From the NCBI RefSeq assembly GCF_000961885.1, contig NZ_JZKH01000105.1, positions 1 through 23,686 on the forward strand: 23,686 nt of DNA, in the 5' to 3' direction. The notes under the pieces are model-generated. The model saw only the letters and a program-made list of their open reading frames with translations, was not told the DNA's origin and did no database searches. The stretch comes from Streptomyces rubellomurinus. GTDB lineage: Bacteria > Actinomycetota > Actinomycetes > Streptomycetales > Streptomycetaceae. Positions 15,225-22,414 of the stretch are shown here, in pieces. Numbering within the stretch: position 1 is the first letter of the stretch; every line of letters begins with the position of its first letter. Made by a program: the position numbers and the translations under genes.

Positions 15225-16547
15225 TCAGCCGCGCAGGGCGCGGCGCAGCCGGGCGAGCGGGCCGGGCGGCCGCTCGGGCGCCGGGTGGAGCCACTGCTCC
15301 AGGGCCCGGCGCTGGTCGTCCGTGAGGTCGGCCGTGAGGTCTTCCGCGGCCAGCGCCCACGCGCCGAAGGCCCGGGCGTCGGCGCGGTAGCCGCCGGTCT
15401 GCGGGTGGGTGCGGGCGTACGCGAGGAACAGCGGGCCGTACCGGCCGTCGAGCAGCCGGGGCAGCTCCGGGGCGACCTTCGCGGTGGTGTCGCGCCGTTT
15501 GGCGGCCAGGCCGACCGACTGGGCGCGGACCTGTGCCGGGTCGAAGCCGGGCGGGACGGGCCCGCCGGCCACCAGCGCGGCCAGCAGCTCCTCCTGGCGC
15601 CGGGCCAGCCGGTCGCGGGCGTCGGCGCCGGCCGGCTCGCAGCCCCGGTGCGCGGGTGCGGTCGCGGGCGGGGTGGAGGCCGTCCGCCGGGTGCCCCCCT
15701 CCAGCACCCGGCGGACGGCGTCCAGTTCGCCGGCCAGTTCACTGGGCGGCGGGAAGGCGGCGTCCCGTTCGAGCAGGACGCCGGGCGGGTCGATCCGGGA
15801 GCACAGCTCGGCGAGGACCTCCAGCACCGGTTCGGTGACGGGGTGGGCGTGGGTGTCGTGCCACACGCCGTCGACCAGGGTGCCGCCGGCGACGTGGACG
15901 TAGGCGATGGCCTCCAGCGGCAGCCGGTCCAGTTCGGCGGCCGGGTCGAGGCCGAGGTTGACCCGGTTGGTGTGCAGGTTGGCGACGTCGATCAGGAGCC
16001 GGACGCCGGTCCGCTCGACCAGCTCGGCGAGGAACTGGCCCTCGGTGAACTCTTCGTCCGGCCAAGAGAGTTGGGCGGCGATGTTCTCCACGGCGAGCGG
16101 GACGGGCAGCTGCTCCTGGGCGATCCGGACGTTCTCCGCGATCACCCGCAGCGAGTCCCGGGTGCGGGGGACGGGCAGCAGGTGGCCCGCCTCCAGCCCG
16201 CCGGCCCGGACGAACGCCAGGTGCTCGGTGACCAGCGGCGAGTCGAGCGCGAGCGCCAGCTCGGCCAGCTTGGCGAGCCGCCCGGCGTCGGGCAGGCCGG
16301 CGCCGCCGAGGCCGAGGCCGACGCCGTGCGGGACGACGGTGACGCCGCGGGCGCGCAGCACGCTCAGCGAGGCCGGCAGGTGGCCGGCGCAGACGTTCTC
16401 CGCCACCACCTCGACCCAGTCCAGGCCGGGCTGACGTTCGACCACGGTGTCGATCTCGCTGCGCCAGCCGAGGCCGACGCCCAGCCGGGGCGGGGCGCCG
16501 AGGTCGGCCGCCGCCCGTACGGGCTGGTCCAGTGCAGGGGAAGTCAT
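15225..16547 (-). CDS. DUF692/UPF0276 MNIO-family enzyme with fused C-terminal partner-like domain
   Basis: This is a 440-residue cytoplasmic protein. Residues about 20-285 form a DUF692 TIM-barrel domain, the family of multinuclear non-haem iron oxidative enzymes (MbnB, TglH, ChrH, BufB) that modify cysteines or backbone of ribosomal peptides. Likely metal ligands are seen in WVEVVAENV (E50), [10 protein letters not shown] (H74), VTEHLAF (E108, H109), LAVENIAA (E154, N155), [11 protein letters not shown] (D187, N190, H192), YVHVAGG (H218), HDTHAHP (D231, H233, H235) and LLERD (E260). After a Pro/Ala linker, residues about 310-402 ([62 protein letters not shown]) form a second helical domain that resembles the DUF2063-type partners of MNIO enzymes. 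The ATG at 16547 has AGGGGG eight bases upstream. It is first in the operon with the two TIGR04222 genes. The S. coelicolor homologue is, from memory, UPF0276 protein SCO6045. Confidence 0.87.
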   Translation of the reverse strand: MTSPALDQPVRAAADLGAPPRLGVGLGWRSEIDTVVERQPGLDWVEVVAENVCAGHLPASLSVLRARGVTVVPHGVGLGLGGAGLPDAGRLAKLAELALALDSPLVTEHLAFVRAGGLEAGHLLPVPRTRDSLRVIAENVRIAQEQLPVPLAVENIAAQLSWPDEEFTEGQFLAELVERTGVRLLIDVANLHTNRVNLGLDPAAELDRLPLEAIAYVHVAGGTLVDGVWHDTHAHPVTEPVLEVLAELCSRIDPPGVLLERDAAFPPPSELAGELDAVRRVLEGGTRRTASTPPATAPAHRGCEPAGADARDRLARRQEELLAALVAGGPVPPGFDPAQVRAQSVGLAAKRRDTTAKVAPELPRLLDGRYGPLFLAYARTHPQTGGYRADARAFGAWALAAEDLTADLTDDQRRALEQWLHPAPERPPGPLARLRRALRG

Positions 16548-16682
16548 CGGTGTGCCCCCTTCGGAGGGCCGGGTGGGGGGCCTGCGGCGGTGCGGGCGTC
16601 GTCGCCAGGAACCGTGCGGCCGTGCTGCTGAGGATGTCCCCGGGTGTGGTGACTGCCAAGCCCCGTCCGGTCTTCTCAGAGC

Positions 16683-16688
16683 ATTATT
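16683..16688 (-). promoter_or_regulatory. Possible -10 (AATAAT) for the DUF692 operon
   Basis: Minus-strand AATAAT matches TATAAT at five of six positions. It sits in the only AT-rich patch of the 271-bp divergent region, 136 nt upstream of the DUF692 start. No -35 is recognisable at 16-18 nt. Confidence 0.25.
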
Positions 16689-16701
16689 TGAGCTTGCCGG
16701 G

Positions 16702-16724
16702 AGGCGGAGCCGGGGCCTCCGCCT
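16702..16724. promoter_or_regulatory. Inverted repeat in the divergent DUF692/GNAT promoter region
   Basis: AGGCGGAG (16702-16709) and CTCCGCCT (16717-16724) form a perfect 8-bp repeat with a 7-nt spacer. It lies just upstream of the possible AATAAT -10 and about 80 bp upstream of the GNAT -10. It could be an operator or an RNA hairpin. Confidence 0.3.
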
Positions 16725-16803
16725 GCGGAGATCCTAACGGCACCGCCCGCGGCCCGGCCGCGCCGGTGCGGAAAACCGGAGGCGCCGGGCGGGGGCGTGC
16801 GGT

Positions 16804-16818
16804 TAGCCTGCGGAACAT
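16804..16818 (+). promoter_or_regulatory. Promoter -10 (TAGCCT) of the GNAT gene
   Basis: TAGCCT (16804-16809) fits TANNNT and is 9 nt before the ATG, giving a leader of 0-3 nt. No SD is present. Confidence 0.4.
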
Positions 16819-17751
16819 ATGACTTCTTTGACGATTCGTGACTTCCGCCCCGACGACGCCGCGGCCGTGATCGCCGCCCACCGGACCGGGCGCGAGCACC
16901 TGGTGTTCACCGCCGAGGCGCTGGTCTGGATGAACGCCCGGAGCCTGCCGGGTGAGCACTTCCGCGTCTTCGTCGCCGAACTGGACGGCCGGGTGGTCGG
17001 TGCGATCCGCTGCGGCGTGGAGACCGGCACGACCCGGACGGGCATCGGCCACGCCAACGGCAGCGTGCTGCCGGTGCATCGGCGGCGCGGCGCCTACACC
17101 GGCCTGCTCGCTGCCGCCGAACGGCACCTCACCGCGCACGGGGTGACCGAGCTGCACAGCTGGGTGGACGACGAGCCCGGCTCGCTCGCCTTCGCCGCCG
17201 CCCGGGGCTACCGGCTCGGCAGCGCGGCCCAGTTCGCCGTACGGGACCTGACGCTGCCGCTGCCACCGGCCCCCGCGGTGCCGGCCGGCGTCGAGCTGCG
17301 CCCGGCCGCCGACTGGGCGGACGACCCGTACCCGCTGTACGAGGTCGACGCGGACGCCGCCCGGGACGAGCCCGGCGAGGTCGCCCTGGACGACCTCGGG
17401 TACGAGGAATGGCGCGTCGGCGTCTGGGAACGGCCCGACCTCGACCGCGAGCTGACCGTCGTCGCCGTGGTGGACGGCGTGCCGGCCGCGTTCAGCCTGG
17501 CGCAGACCGACGGCGTGGACAGCTACTGGTCCGCCTTCACCGCCTGCCGCCGCGAGTTCCGCGGCCGCGGCCTGAGCAAGCTGGCCAAGCGGGAGTCGCT
17601 GCGCCTGACGGCCGCGGCGGGCTACCGGCACGCGTACACGTCCAACGACGTGACGAACGCGCCGATGCTCGCGGTCAACACCTGGCTTGGCTACGAGCGC
17701 TGCGCCGGCGAGCGCAAGGGCATCAAGTCCCTGGCGCCGTCCGGGGAGTAG
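16819..17751 (+). CDS. GNAT-family N-acetyltransferase, tandem domains
   Basis: This is a 310-residue cytoplasmic protein with two GNAT folds. The N-terminal one (about 4-150) begins LTIRDFRPDDAAAVIAAH and has the acetyl-CoA pyrophosphate-loop pattern in VLPVHRRRGAYTGLLAAAERHL. It ends in the usual G-Y-R (AAARGYRLG). The C-terminal one (about 155-305) has the better loop in CRREFRGRGLSKLAKRESL and the NAPMLAVNTWLGYE motif. This ASN/N-x-x-M-x-x-x-N-x-x-L-G-Y signature is typical of GNAT C-termini. The substrate is unknown. Tandem GNAT proteins include mycothiol synthase, but I see no specific MshD signature. It diverges from the DUF692 operon and is separated from the next gene by 188 bp with its own promoter. 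Confidence 0.83.
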   Translation: MTSLTIRDFRPDDAAAVIAAHRTGREHLVFTAEALVWMNARSLPGEHFRVFVAELDGRVVGAIRCGVETGTTRTGIGHANGSVLPVHRRRGAYTGLLAAAERHLTAHGVTELHSWVDDEPGSLAFAAARGYRLGSAAQFAVRDLTLPLPPAPAVPAGVELRPAADWADDPYPLYEVDADAARDEPGEVALDDLGYEEWRVGVWERPDLDRELTVVAVVDGVPAAFSLAQTDGVDSYWSAFTACRREFRGRGLSKLAKRESLRLTAAAGYRHAYTSNDVTNAPMLAVNTWLGYERCAGERKGIKSLAPSGE

Positions 17752-17867
17752 CCCCGAAGCGGGACGCGGCGGCCGGCCGGGAACGGTTCGGGTGTCCACC
17801 GACCCGTCCGGGCACTGAGACGAGTGGTAGAGACCACACAGGGCGAAACCGGACAGCTCGGGAGAGA

Positions 17868-17885
17868 CCGGGGCAGGAGCCCCGG
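17868..17885. terminator. Hairpin between the GNAT and MBL genes
   Basis: CCGGGGC-AGGA-GCCCCGG forms a 7-bp stem. It is 116 nt after the GNAT stop and 42 nt before the MBL-gene -10, so it may be a late terminator or an operator. A second small palindrome, GTGGT-AGAG-ACCAC, lies at 17824-17837. Confidence 0.35.
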
Positions 17886-17926
17886 CCGGCCGCGAAGGTT
17901 TTGCCCCGCCCTTCACACAACATGGG

Positions 17927-17939
17927 CATAATCGCGCAC
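17927..17939 (+). promoter_or_regulatory. Leaderless-type -10 (CATAAT) of the MBL gene
   Basis: CATAAT (17927-17932) matches TATAAT at five of six bases and is 7 nt before the ATG at 17940. It overlaps the alternative ATG at 17922, which argues against that start. Confidence 0.55.
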
Positions 17940-18953
17940 ATGACGATCAAGCGTGCGAACGTGAGCGCGATTGCCGAGGACCTGTACGTGTGGCTCCCGC
18001 CGAAGCGCGGCTGGGGCCTGGCCAACTGCGGTCTGCTGGCCTCCGAGGCGACCGCGCTCTGGATCGACACGCCGTACGACCCCTCGCTCGCCGGCGAGTT
18101 CCTCGCCCAGAGCCGCAGACTGCTCCCCACCGGGGTGGACATCGACCGGGTTGTCGTCACCCACGCCAACGGCGACCACCTGTGGGGCGCCGGGGTCGTG
18201 CCCGACGCCGAGGTGATCGCCACCCGCGAGGCGCTGGAGCACATCCACTGGGAGCCCACCCCGCAGCAGCAGCACGCGCTCGTCACCGGCGGCGACCCGG
18301 ACTCGCCGCTCGGCGGCTACCTCAAGGAGCACTTCGGGGTCTTCGACTGGTCCACCACCGAACCGGTGCGCCCGGACACCGTCTTCACCGGCGAACTGGA
18401 GTTCACCGTCGGCCGCTACCCGGTGCAGGTCACCAGCCTGCCCGCGGCCCACACCGGCGGCGACCTGATGGTCCACCTCCCGCACCAGCGCGCCGTGTTC
18501 ACCGGCGACGTGATCTTCTCCTCCACCCCCGAGCAGCCCGGCGACCACCCCTCGCACTGGGCCGGACCGCTGGAGAACATCATCGGCGCCTGCGAGCAGG
18601 CCCTCGCCACCGGCGCCGAGATCTTCGTCCCCGGCCACGGCCCGGTCCTCGACCGCGACGGCGTGGACGGACACATCGGCTACCTCGCCTACGTCCGCGA
18701 GCGTGCCCACGCCCTGCACGCCGCCGGGATACCCGCGCTGGACGCCGCCCGCCGGGTGATAGCCGAGCAGCGCCACCCCGAACTCGGCCTGCCCGAGCGG
18801 CTGGTGCTCACCATCGCCGCCGAGTACCGGCACCTGGACGGCACCCCGGCGCCCGGCATCCTCGACGCCATGGGCGAGGTCGCCCTGGTGGCGCGCGAAC
18901 TGGCCCGGGACAGCGCCCGCATCCCGCACCCCCGCACCGCCCGCCACGACTGA
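17940..18953 (+). CDS. Metallo-beta-lactamase-fold hydrolase with altered HxHxDH motif
   Basis: This is a 337-residue cytoplasmic protein. The MBL core (about 5-240) shows all the metal-site loops: VVVTHANGDHLWGAG (H75, N77, D79, H80), SLPAAHTGGD (H171), VFTGDVIF (D190) and FVPGHGPV (H233). The canonical motif is H-x-H-x-D-H, and here the middle His is Asn (N77), so the first zinc site lacks one standard ligand. The C-terminal about 100 residues (YVRERAHALHAAGIPALDAARRVIA) are helical, as in several hydrolase subfamilies of this fold. No signal peptide is present, so a secreted beta-lactamase is unlikely. The substrate is unknown. The ATG at 17940 is chosen for its position 7 nt after CATAAT; another in-frame ATG lies 18 nt upstream. 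Confidence 0.83.
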   Translation: MTIKRANVSAIAEDLYVWLPPKRGWGLANCGLLASEATALWIDTPYDPSLAGEFLAQSRRLLPTGVDIDRVVVTHANGDHLWGAGVVPDAEVIATREALEHIHWEPTPQQQHALVTGGDPDSPLGGYLKEHFGVFDWSTTEPVRPDTVFTGELEFTVGRYPVQVTSLPAAHTGGDLMVHLPHQRAVFTGDVIFSSTPEQPGDHPSHWAGPLENIIGACEQALATGAEIFVPGHGPVLDRDGVDGHIGYLAYVRERAHALHAAGIPALDAARRVIAEQRHPELGLPERLVLTIAAEYRHLDGTPAPGILDAMGEVALVARELARDSARIPHPRTARHD

Positions 18954-18978
18954 ACCCGGCCGCCCGGACGGCCCGTCA

Positions 18979-18992
18979 GCCCCCGAGGGGGC
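18979..18992. terminator. Short GC hairpin after the MBL gene
   Basis: GCCCCC-GA-GGGGGC at 18979-18992, followed by a second GC-rich inverted segment (GGCGGCGGGCCGCC), lies 26 nt after the stop. It is plausible but weak. The rest of the 102-bp gap holds only the cvnA ribosome binding site (GAGGA, 19046-19050), and no clear promoter was seen. Confidence 0.35.
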
Positions 18993-19055
18993 GGCGGCGG
19001 GCCGCCGGGCCAGGCGGTCGCAGCAGCCCACGAGCGAGGACTCCCGAGGACAACG

Positions 19056-20981
19056 ATGACGCAGAGCGCGCTGATCGCGCCGATCGTTCTGGCCGTGGTC
19101 GCCGCCGCGGCAGTCGGCCTCCTCGCCCGGGCCCGGGCGAGGGCCGCCGGCCGGGCGGCCGCCGCCGAGACCGCCCGCGAGCAGGCCGAGGAGCGCACCC
19201 GCGCCGCCGAGGGCCGGCTCGCCCGCGCCGAACAGCAGCTGCGCGAGGCGCAGGAGGACACCCGGCGCGCCGCCGAGGAGGCCCGGCGGGCCGAGGACCG
19301 CCACCGCGAGGCCGAGGAGCGCGCCAGGGCCCGCGAGGAACGGGCCGCGGCCGCCGAGGAACGGGCCAGGGCCGCCGAGGAGCGCGCCCACGAGGCCGAG
19401 CGGCAGGGCGCCGCCGCGGCCGCCCGCGCCGAGCGGGCCGAACAGCGGCTCGCCGCCGCCGGGACCGCCCGCGAGCAGGCCGAGCGGCACGCCGCCGCGC
19501 TGCTCGCCGAGATCGGCCACCTCGCCCAGGAGCGCGTCGCCGCCACCGCCGTCCGGCTCACCCACCCCAACTCCCCACCGGTCGGCCCGCTCGACGCGCA
19601 GGCCGTCGGCCCGGAGGCCGTCCGCGCCCTGCAGGCCGTCCTGGACGCCGCCACCGGCGCCATCGCCGACGAACGCGAGCGGGTCGACGCGGCCGCCCGC
19701 GCCGCCATGCGCGGCGCCACCTCCCGCATCCAGACCCTGCTCTACCAGATCCAGAGCCTGGTCCAGCAGCTCCAGAACGACAACGACGACCCCCGGCTGC
19801 TGGAGCTCGACTTCCGCAACGAGGTCGCGCTGCGCCGCATCCAGACCGTCGCCGTGCTCTGCGAGGCCTGGCCGGGCCTGGCCCGCACCGACTCGCCGCT
19901 CGCCGAGGTCGTCGTCGGCGCGCTCTCCCGGGTCCCCGGCTACGCCCGCATCAAGGTCGCCAACCACCTGCGCGAGCAGCGGCTCGCCGTCGTCGCCCGG
20001 GCCGCCGAGCCGATCGCCGTCACCCTCGCCGAACTCCTCGCCAACGCCACCGCCTACTCCCACCCGGAGACCGACGTCCCGGTCACCGTCCAGCAGGGCG
20101 GCCGTGGCGCGCTGGTGATCATCGACGACAGCGGCATCGGCATGGAGGAGGACCAGCTGCGCCGGGCCCGCCGCCTGCTGGCCGGCCCGCCGGACGTGCT
20201 GCTCACCGAACTCGGCAACCCGCCCAAGACCGGCTTCGCGGTGATCGGCAAGCTCGCCCGGCAGTACGGCTTCGCCTGCCACATCGAGCCCTCCCCGTAC
20301 GGCGGCATGCGGACCATCCTGCGCATCCCGGCCGCGCTGGTGACCGTCGTCGACGAGGCGCAGCCGCTGTCGGTGCTCACCCCGCTGCCGCTGCGCGCGG
20401 GCGCCGGGCCGGCCCCCGCGCCGACCGTCCAGGCCGTCCCGCCGATGCGCGACGCCGACGAACGGGACTTCCCCGGGCTCGCCGACCGGCACGACCAGGC
20501 CGGGCCGCACCCGGCCCCGGCGATCCGGGTGGTGCCCGATGTGCCGGCCGACGGCGATCCGGGCGGCGAGGAGCCGCCGGTGGAGACGGGGGAGGACGGC
20601 AGCGGCCTGCCCAGCCGGCGCCGCCGCCGGCCGCTCGCCGCCGGACAGCCGGGCGGACCGGCCCCCGCACCCGCAGCCGCACCGGCCGGGCCGCCCGCCC
20701 GCAGCGCCGAGTGCGTCGCCGACCGCTGGCAGGCCCTGCAGCAGGGCACCGACGCCGGGCGGGCCGCGGCGCAGGACGGGGCCGCGCGGGCCGAAGCCGT
20801 ACGGGACGGGACGGCATCCGCGCCTTCACCCGAGCACCCCGGCACCACCGGCGACACCACCGCCGAGCGCGACACCGGTGACCGCACCACCGCCGAGCGC
20901 GACACCGGCGACCACACCCCCGGTGACCGCACCACCGGCGACCACACCCCCGGCCAGACCTTAGAAGGAGCCGAGCAGTGA
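19056..20981 (+). CDS. cvnA: Conservon histidine-kinase-like sensor protein CvnA
   Basis: This is a 641-residue membrane-anchored protein, first gene of a conservon. A single span (about 5-23) is followed by a long Ala/Glu/Arg coiled coil (about 26-165). A linker and a DHp-like helical region come next (about 185-300). The GHKL ATPase domain (about 305-428) has N box ELLANATAYSH, G1 IIDDSGIGM and G2 GFAVIGKLARQYG. Where related proteins have LDH (phospho-acceptor His), this one reads LDFRNEV (F253), so ordinary His phosphorylation is doubtful. The C-terminal about 200 residues are Pro/Ala-rich and end in TTAERDTGD-type repeats. The ATG at 19056 has GAGGA five bases upstream. A TTA codon occurs at codon 636. 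Its TGA overlaps the cvnB GTG (GTGA). In characterised conservons, CvnA and the B-D proteins form a membrane-associated GTPase switch complex. Confidence 0.88.
   Translation: MTQSALIAPIVLAVVAAAAVGLLARARARAAGRAAAAETAREQAEERTRAAEGRLARAEQQLREAQEDTRRAAEEARRAEDRHREAEERARAREERAAAAEERARAAEERAHEAERQGAAAAARAERAEQRLAAAGTAREQAERHAAALLAEIGHLAQERVAATAVRLTHPNSPPVGPLDAQAVGPEAVRALQAVLDAATGAIADERERVDAAARAAMRGATSRIQTLLYQIQSLVQQLQNDNDDPRLLELDFRNEVALRRIQTVAVLCEAWPGLARTDSPLAEVVVGALSRVPGYARIKVANHLREQRLAVVARAAEPIAVTLAELLANATAYSHPETDVPVTVQQGGRGALVIIDDSGIGMEEDQLRRARRLLAGPPDVLLTELGNPPKTGFAVIGKLARQYGFACHIEPSPYGGMRTILRIPAALVTVVDEAQPLSVLTPLPLRAGAGPAPAPTVQAVPPMRDADERDFPGLADRHDQAGPHPAPAIRVVPDVPADGDPGGEEPPVETGEDGSGLPSRRRRRPLAAGQPGGPAPAPAAAPAGPPARSAECVADRWQALQQGTDAGRAAAQDGAARAEAVRDGTASAPSPEHPGTTGDTTAERDTGDRTTAERDTGDHTPGDRTTGDHTPGQTLEGAEQ
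20856..20945 (+). repeat. Tandem repeat in the cvnA 3' end
   Basis: Two 30-bp copies (20856-20885, 20886-20915) differ at two bases and encode TTAERDTGDR and TTAERDTGDH. They are followed by shorter 15-bp relatives (TPGDR, TTGDH) to 20945. The polypeptide is a charged, flexible tail that probably varies in copy number between strains. Confidence 0.8.
20961..20970 (+). promoter_or_regulatory. TTA (bldA) codon of cvnA joined to the cvnB ribosome binding site
   Basis: TTA at 20961-20963 is codon 636 of cvnA, in frame. It runs directly into AGAAGGAG (20963-20970), the SD of cvnB, 7 nt before its GTG. TTA is read only by the developmentally regulated bldA tRNA in Streptomyces. Confidence 0.7.
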
Positions 20982-21418
20982 GCAGCAGCACGCCGCCCAG
21001 CCCGACCGCCACCGAGGAGATCTCCTGGGTCCTGCACCCGCTGCTGGAGCTCCCGGGGGTGCTGCACGCCGTCATCGCCACCGGCGACGGCCTGGTGGAG
21101 GGCGCCTCGGACGGCCTGGGACGGGCCTCCGCCGAGCGGGTCGCCGCGATGACCGCGACCGTGCACGCCGCCGCCCGGGCCTTCACCACCGCCTTCACCG
21201 ACGTCGAACGGCCCGCACTGGCCCAGACCGTGGTCGAGTCCGACCTCGGCTACGCCATCGTCGTGCCCGCCGGGGAGAACACCTCGCTCGCCGTCTTCAC
21301 CACCCCCGAGGCCCAACTCGGCAACGTGTCCTACCAGATGCAGATCCAGGTCGCCGCCCTGGCCCGGGCGCTCGCCAGCCCGTGCCGGCAGCAGGACGCG
21401 GCCGCCACCCGGTCATGA
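20978..21418 (+). CDS. cvnB: Roadblock/LC7-domain protein CvnB
   Basis: This is a 146-residue cytoplasmic protein with one roadblock/LC7 fold (about 10-125): ISWVLHPLLELPGVLHAVIATGDGLVEGASD, then AERVAAMTATVHAAARA, VVESDLGYAIVVPAGENTSLAVF and LGNVSYQMQIQVAALARAL. In conservons the roadblock protein binds CvnA and the CvnD GTPase, as MglB does with MglA, and is thought to regulate nucleotide hydrolysis. The GTG start overlaps the cvnA stop by four bases and has the strong SD AGAAGGAG seven bases upstream. Its TGA overlaps the cvnC ATG (ATGA). The length matches the family. Confidence 0.92.
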   Translation: MSSSTPPSPTATEEISWVLHPLLELPGVLHAVIATGDGLVEGASDGLGRASAERVAAMTATVHAAARAFTTAFTDVERPALAQTVVESDLGYAIVVPAGENTSLAVFTTPEAQLGNVSYQMQIQVAALARALASPCRQQDAAATRS

Positions 21419-21768
21419 CCGCGTTCCCCCGCAGGCGGATGGTGCCCGCCTACCTGGCCACCGGCGGCCGCAGCCGCCCCGGCACCGAAGGCTTCGAGCG
21501 GCTCACCGTCCTCTTCGCCGACCGCACCGAACCCCCCACCGGGCTCGAACCCGAACACCGCCGGCTCTGGGAGCTGCTGCGTCCCGGCGCGCTGACCGTG
21601 GTGGAGGCCGCCGCGCACCTGCGCCTGCCGGTCAGCGCCACCGTCTTCCTCGCCGCCGATCTGGTCGAGGCGGGCTGCCTGCGCGCCCGTGCCCCGATCC
21701 CGCGCGCCCAGCAGACCGACCGCACCATCGTCGAGAGGCTCCTCGTTGGACTCCGTGCACTCCGGTAA
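21415..21768 (+). CDS. cvnC: DUF742 protein CvnC
   Basis: This is a 117-residue cytoplasmic protein of the DUF742 family, the third conservon component. The typical N-terminus RMVPAYLATGGRSRP corresponds to the (V/L)RPYxxTGGRTxP pattern of the family. A winged-helix-like region (about 50-95) follows: LWELLRPGALTVVEAAAHLRLPVSATVFLAADLVEAGCLRAR. The C-terminus VERLLVGLRAL matches the usual LExVLxGLRxL ending, which carries over into the cvnD start. The ATG is at 21415, inside the cvnB stop. Its precise role is unsettled; it is thought to join the complex with CvnB and CvnD. Confidence 0.9.
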   Translation: MTAFPRRRMVPAYLATGGRSRPGTEGFERLTVLFADRTEPPTGLEPEHRRLWELLRPGALTVVEAAAHLRLPVSATVFLAADLVEAGCLRARAPIPRAQQTDRTIVERLLVGLRALR

Positions 21769-22414
21769 CCCGACCGGGCCCGCGCCCGACCGGCCCCACC
21801 GGGTGGGCTACCTGCCCGACCGGGACCAGACCCTGATGAAACTGGTCGTCGCCGGTCCCTTCGGCGTCGGCAAGACCACCCTCATCCGGACCCTCTCCGA
21901 GATCGCCACCCTGCACACCGAGGAGGCGATGACCGAGACCGGACGGCCGGTGGACGACCTCGCGGGCGTGCCCGAGAAGTCCACCACCACCGTCGCCGTG
22001 GACTTCGGCCGGCTCACCCTGCCCGGAAACACCGTGCTCTACATGTTCGGCACCCCCGGCCAGCGCCGCTTCTTCCCGCTCTGGCAGGACATCGCGCGCG
22101 GCGCCCTCGGCGCCCTGGTGCTCGCCGACACCCGCCGGCTCGCCGACTCCTTCGAGATCATGGACATGGTCGAGGAGCAGGGCCTGCCGTACGCCGTCGC
22201 GATCAACTGCTTCCCGGAGTCGCCGCTCCACCAGGTCGAGGTGCTGCGCGCCCGCCTGGACCTGCACCCCGCCACCCCGCTGCTGCTCTGCGACGCCCGC
22301 GACCGCGAGAGCAGCCTGGACGCGCTGATCGCCCTGGCCGAGCACGTGCTCGACACCCTGCCCGCCGGCCCCGCCGCCGAGCCGGGCCCCGCCGCCGCCC
22401 AGGAGCGCCCGTGA
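21746..22414 (+). CDS. cvnD: Conservon small GTPase CvnD (MglA-like)
   Basis: This is a 222-residue Ras-like/MglA-like GTP-binding protein, the switch element of the conservon. The P-loop is VVAGPFGVGKTTLI (G37 to T45). Switch regions are EKSTTTVAVDFGRL and YMFGTPGQRRFFPLW. The G3 motif is FGTPGQ rather than DxxGQ. At the G4 position NCFPES (154-159) stands instead of NKxD, as is usual for this family, and CDARDRES provides G5. The TTG at 21746 (GAGAGG seven bases upstream) gives the characteristic short LDSVHSG start and overlaps cvnC by 23 bp. GTG at 21755 is an alternative. Its TGA overlaps the cvnE GTG. Confidence 0.9.
   Translation: MDSVHSGNPTGPAPDRPHRVGYLPDRDQTLMKLVVAGPFGVGKTTLIRTLSEIATLHTEEAMTETGRPVDDLAGVPEKSTTTVAVDFGRLTLPGNTVLYMFGTPGQRRFFPLWQDIARGALGALVLADTRRLADSFEIMDMVEEQGLPYAVAINCFPESPLHQVEVLRARLDLHPATPLLLCDARDRESSLDALIALAEHVLDTLPAGPAAEPGPAAAQERP

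Noticed and set aside
16548..16659. Short upstream frame before the DUF692 gene (TTG start, [18 protein letters not shown]), considered as a small precursor peptide
   Set aside because: It has no ribosome binding site, no cysteine in the region before the DUF692 start, and it simply runs on as a shadow frame of that gene.
17913..20510. 865-codon minus-strand open frame opposite the MBL and cvnA genes
   Set aside because: Its product is low-complexity Gly/Ala/Asp/Val sequence without any domain. It spans two well-supported plus-strand genes and their gap. It is typical of high-GC antisense frames.
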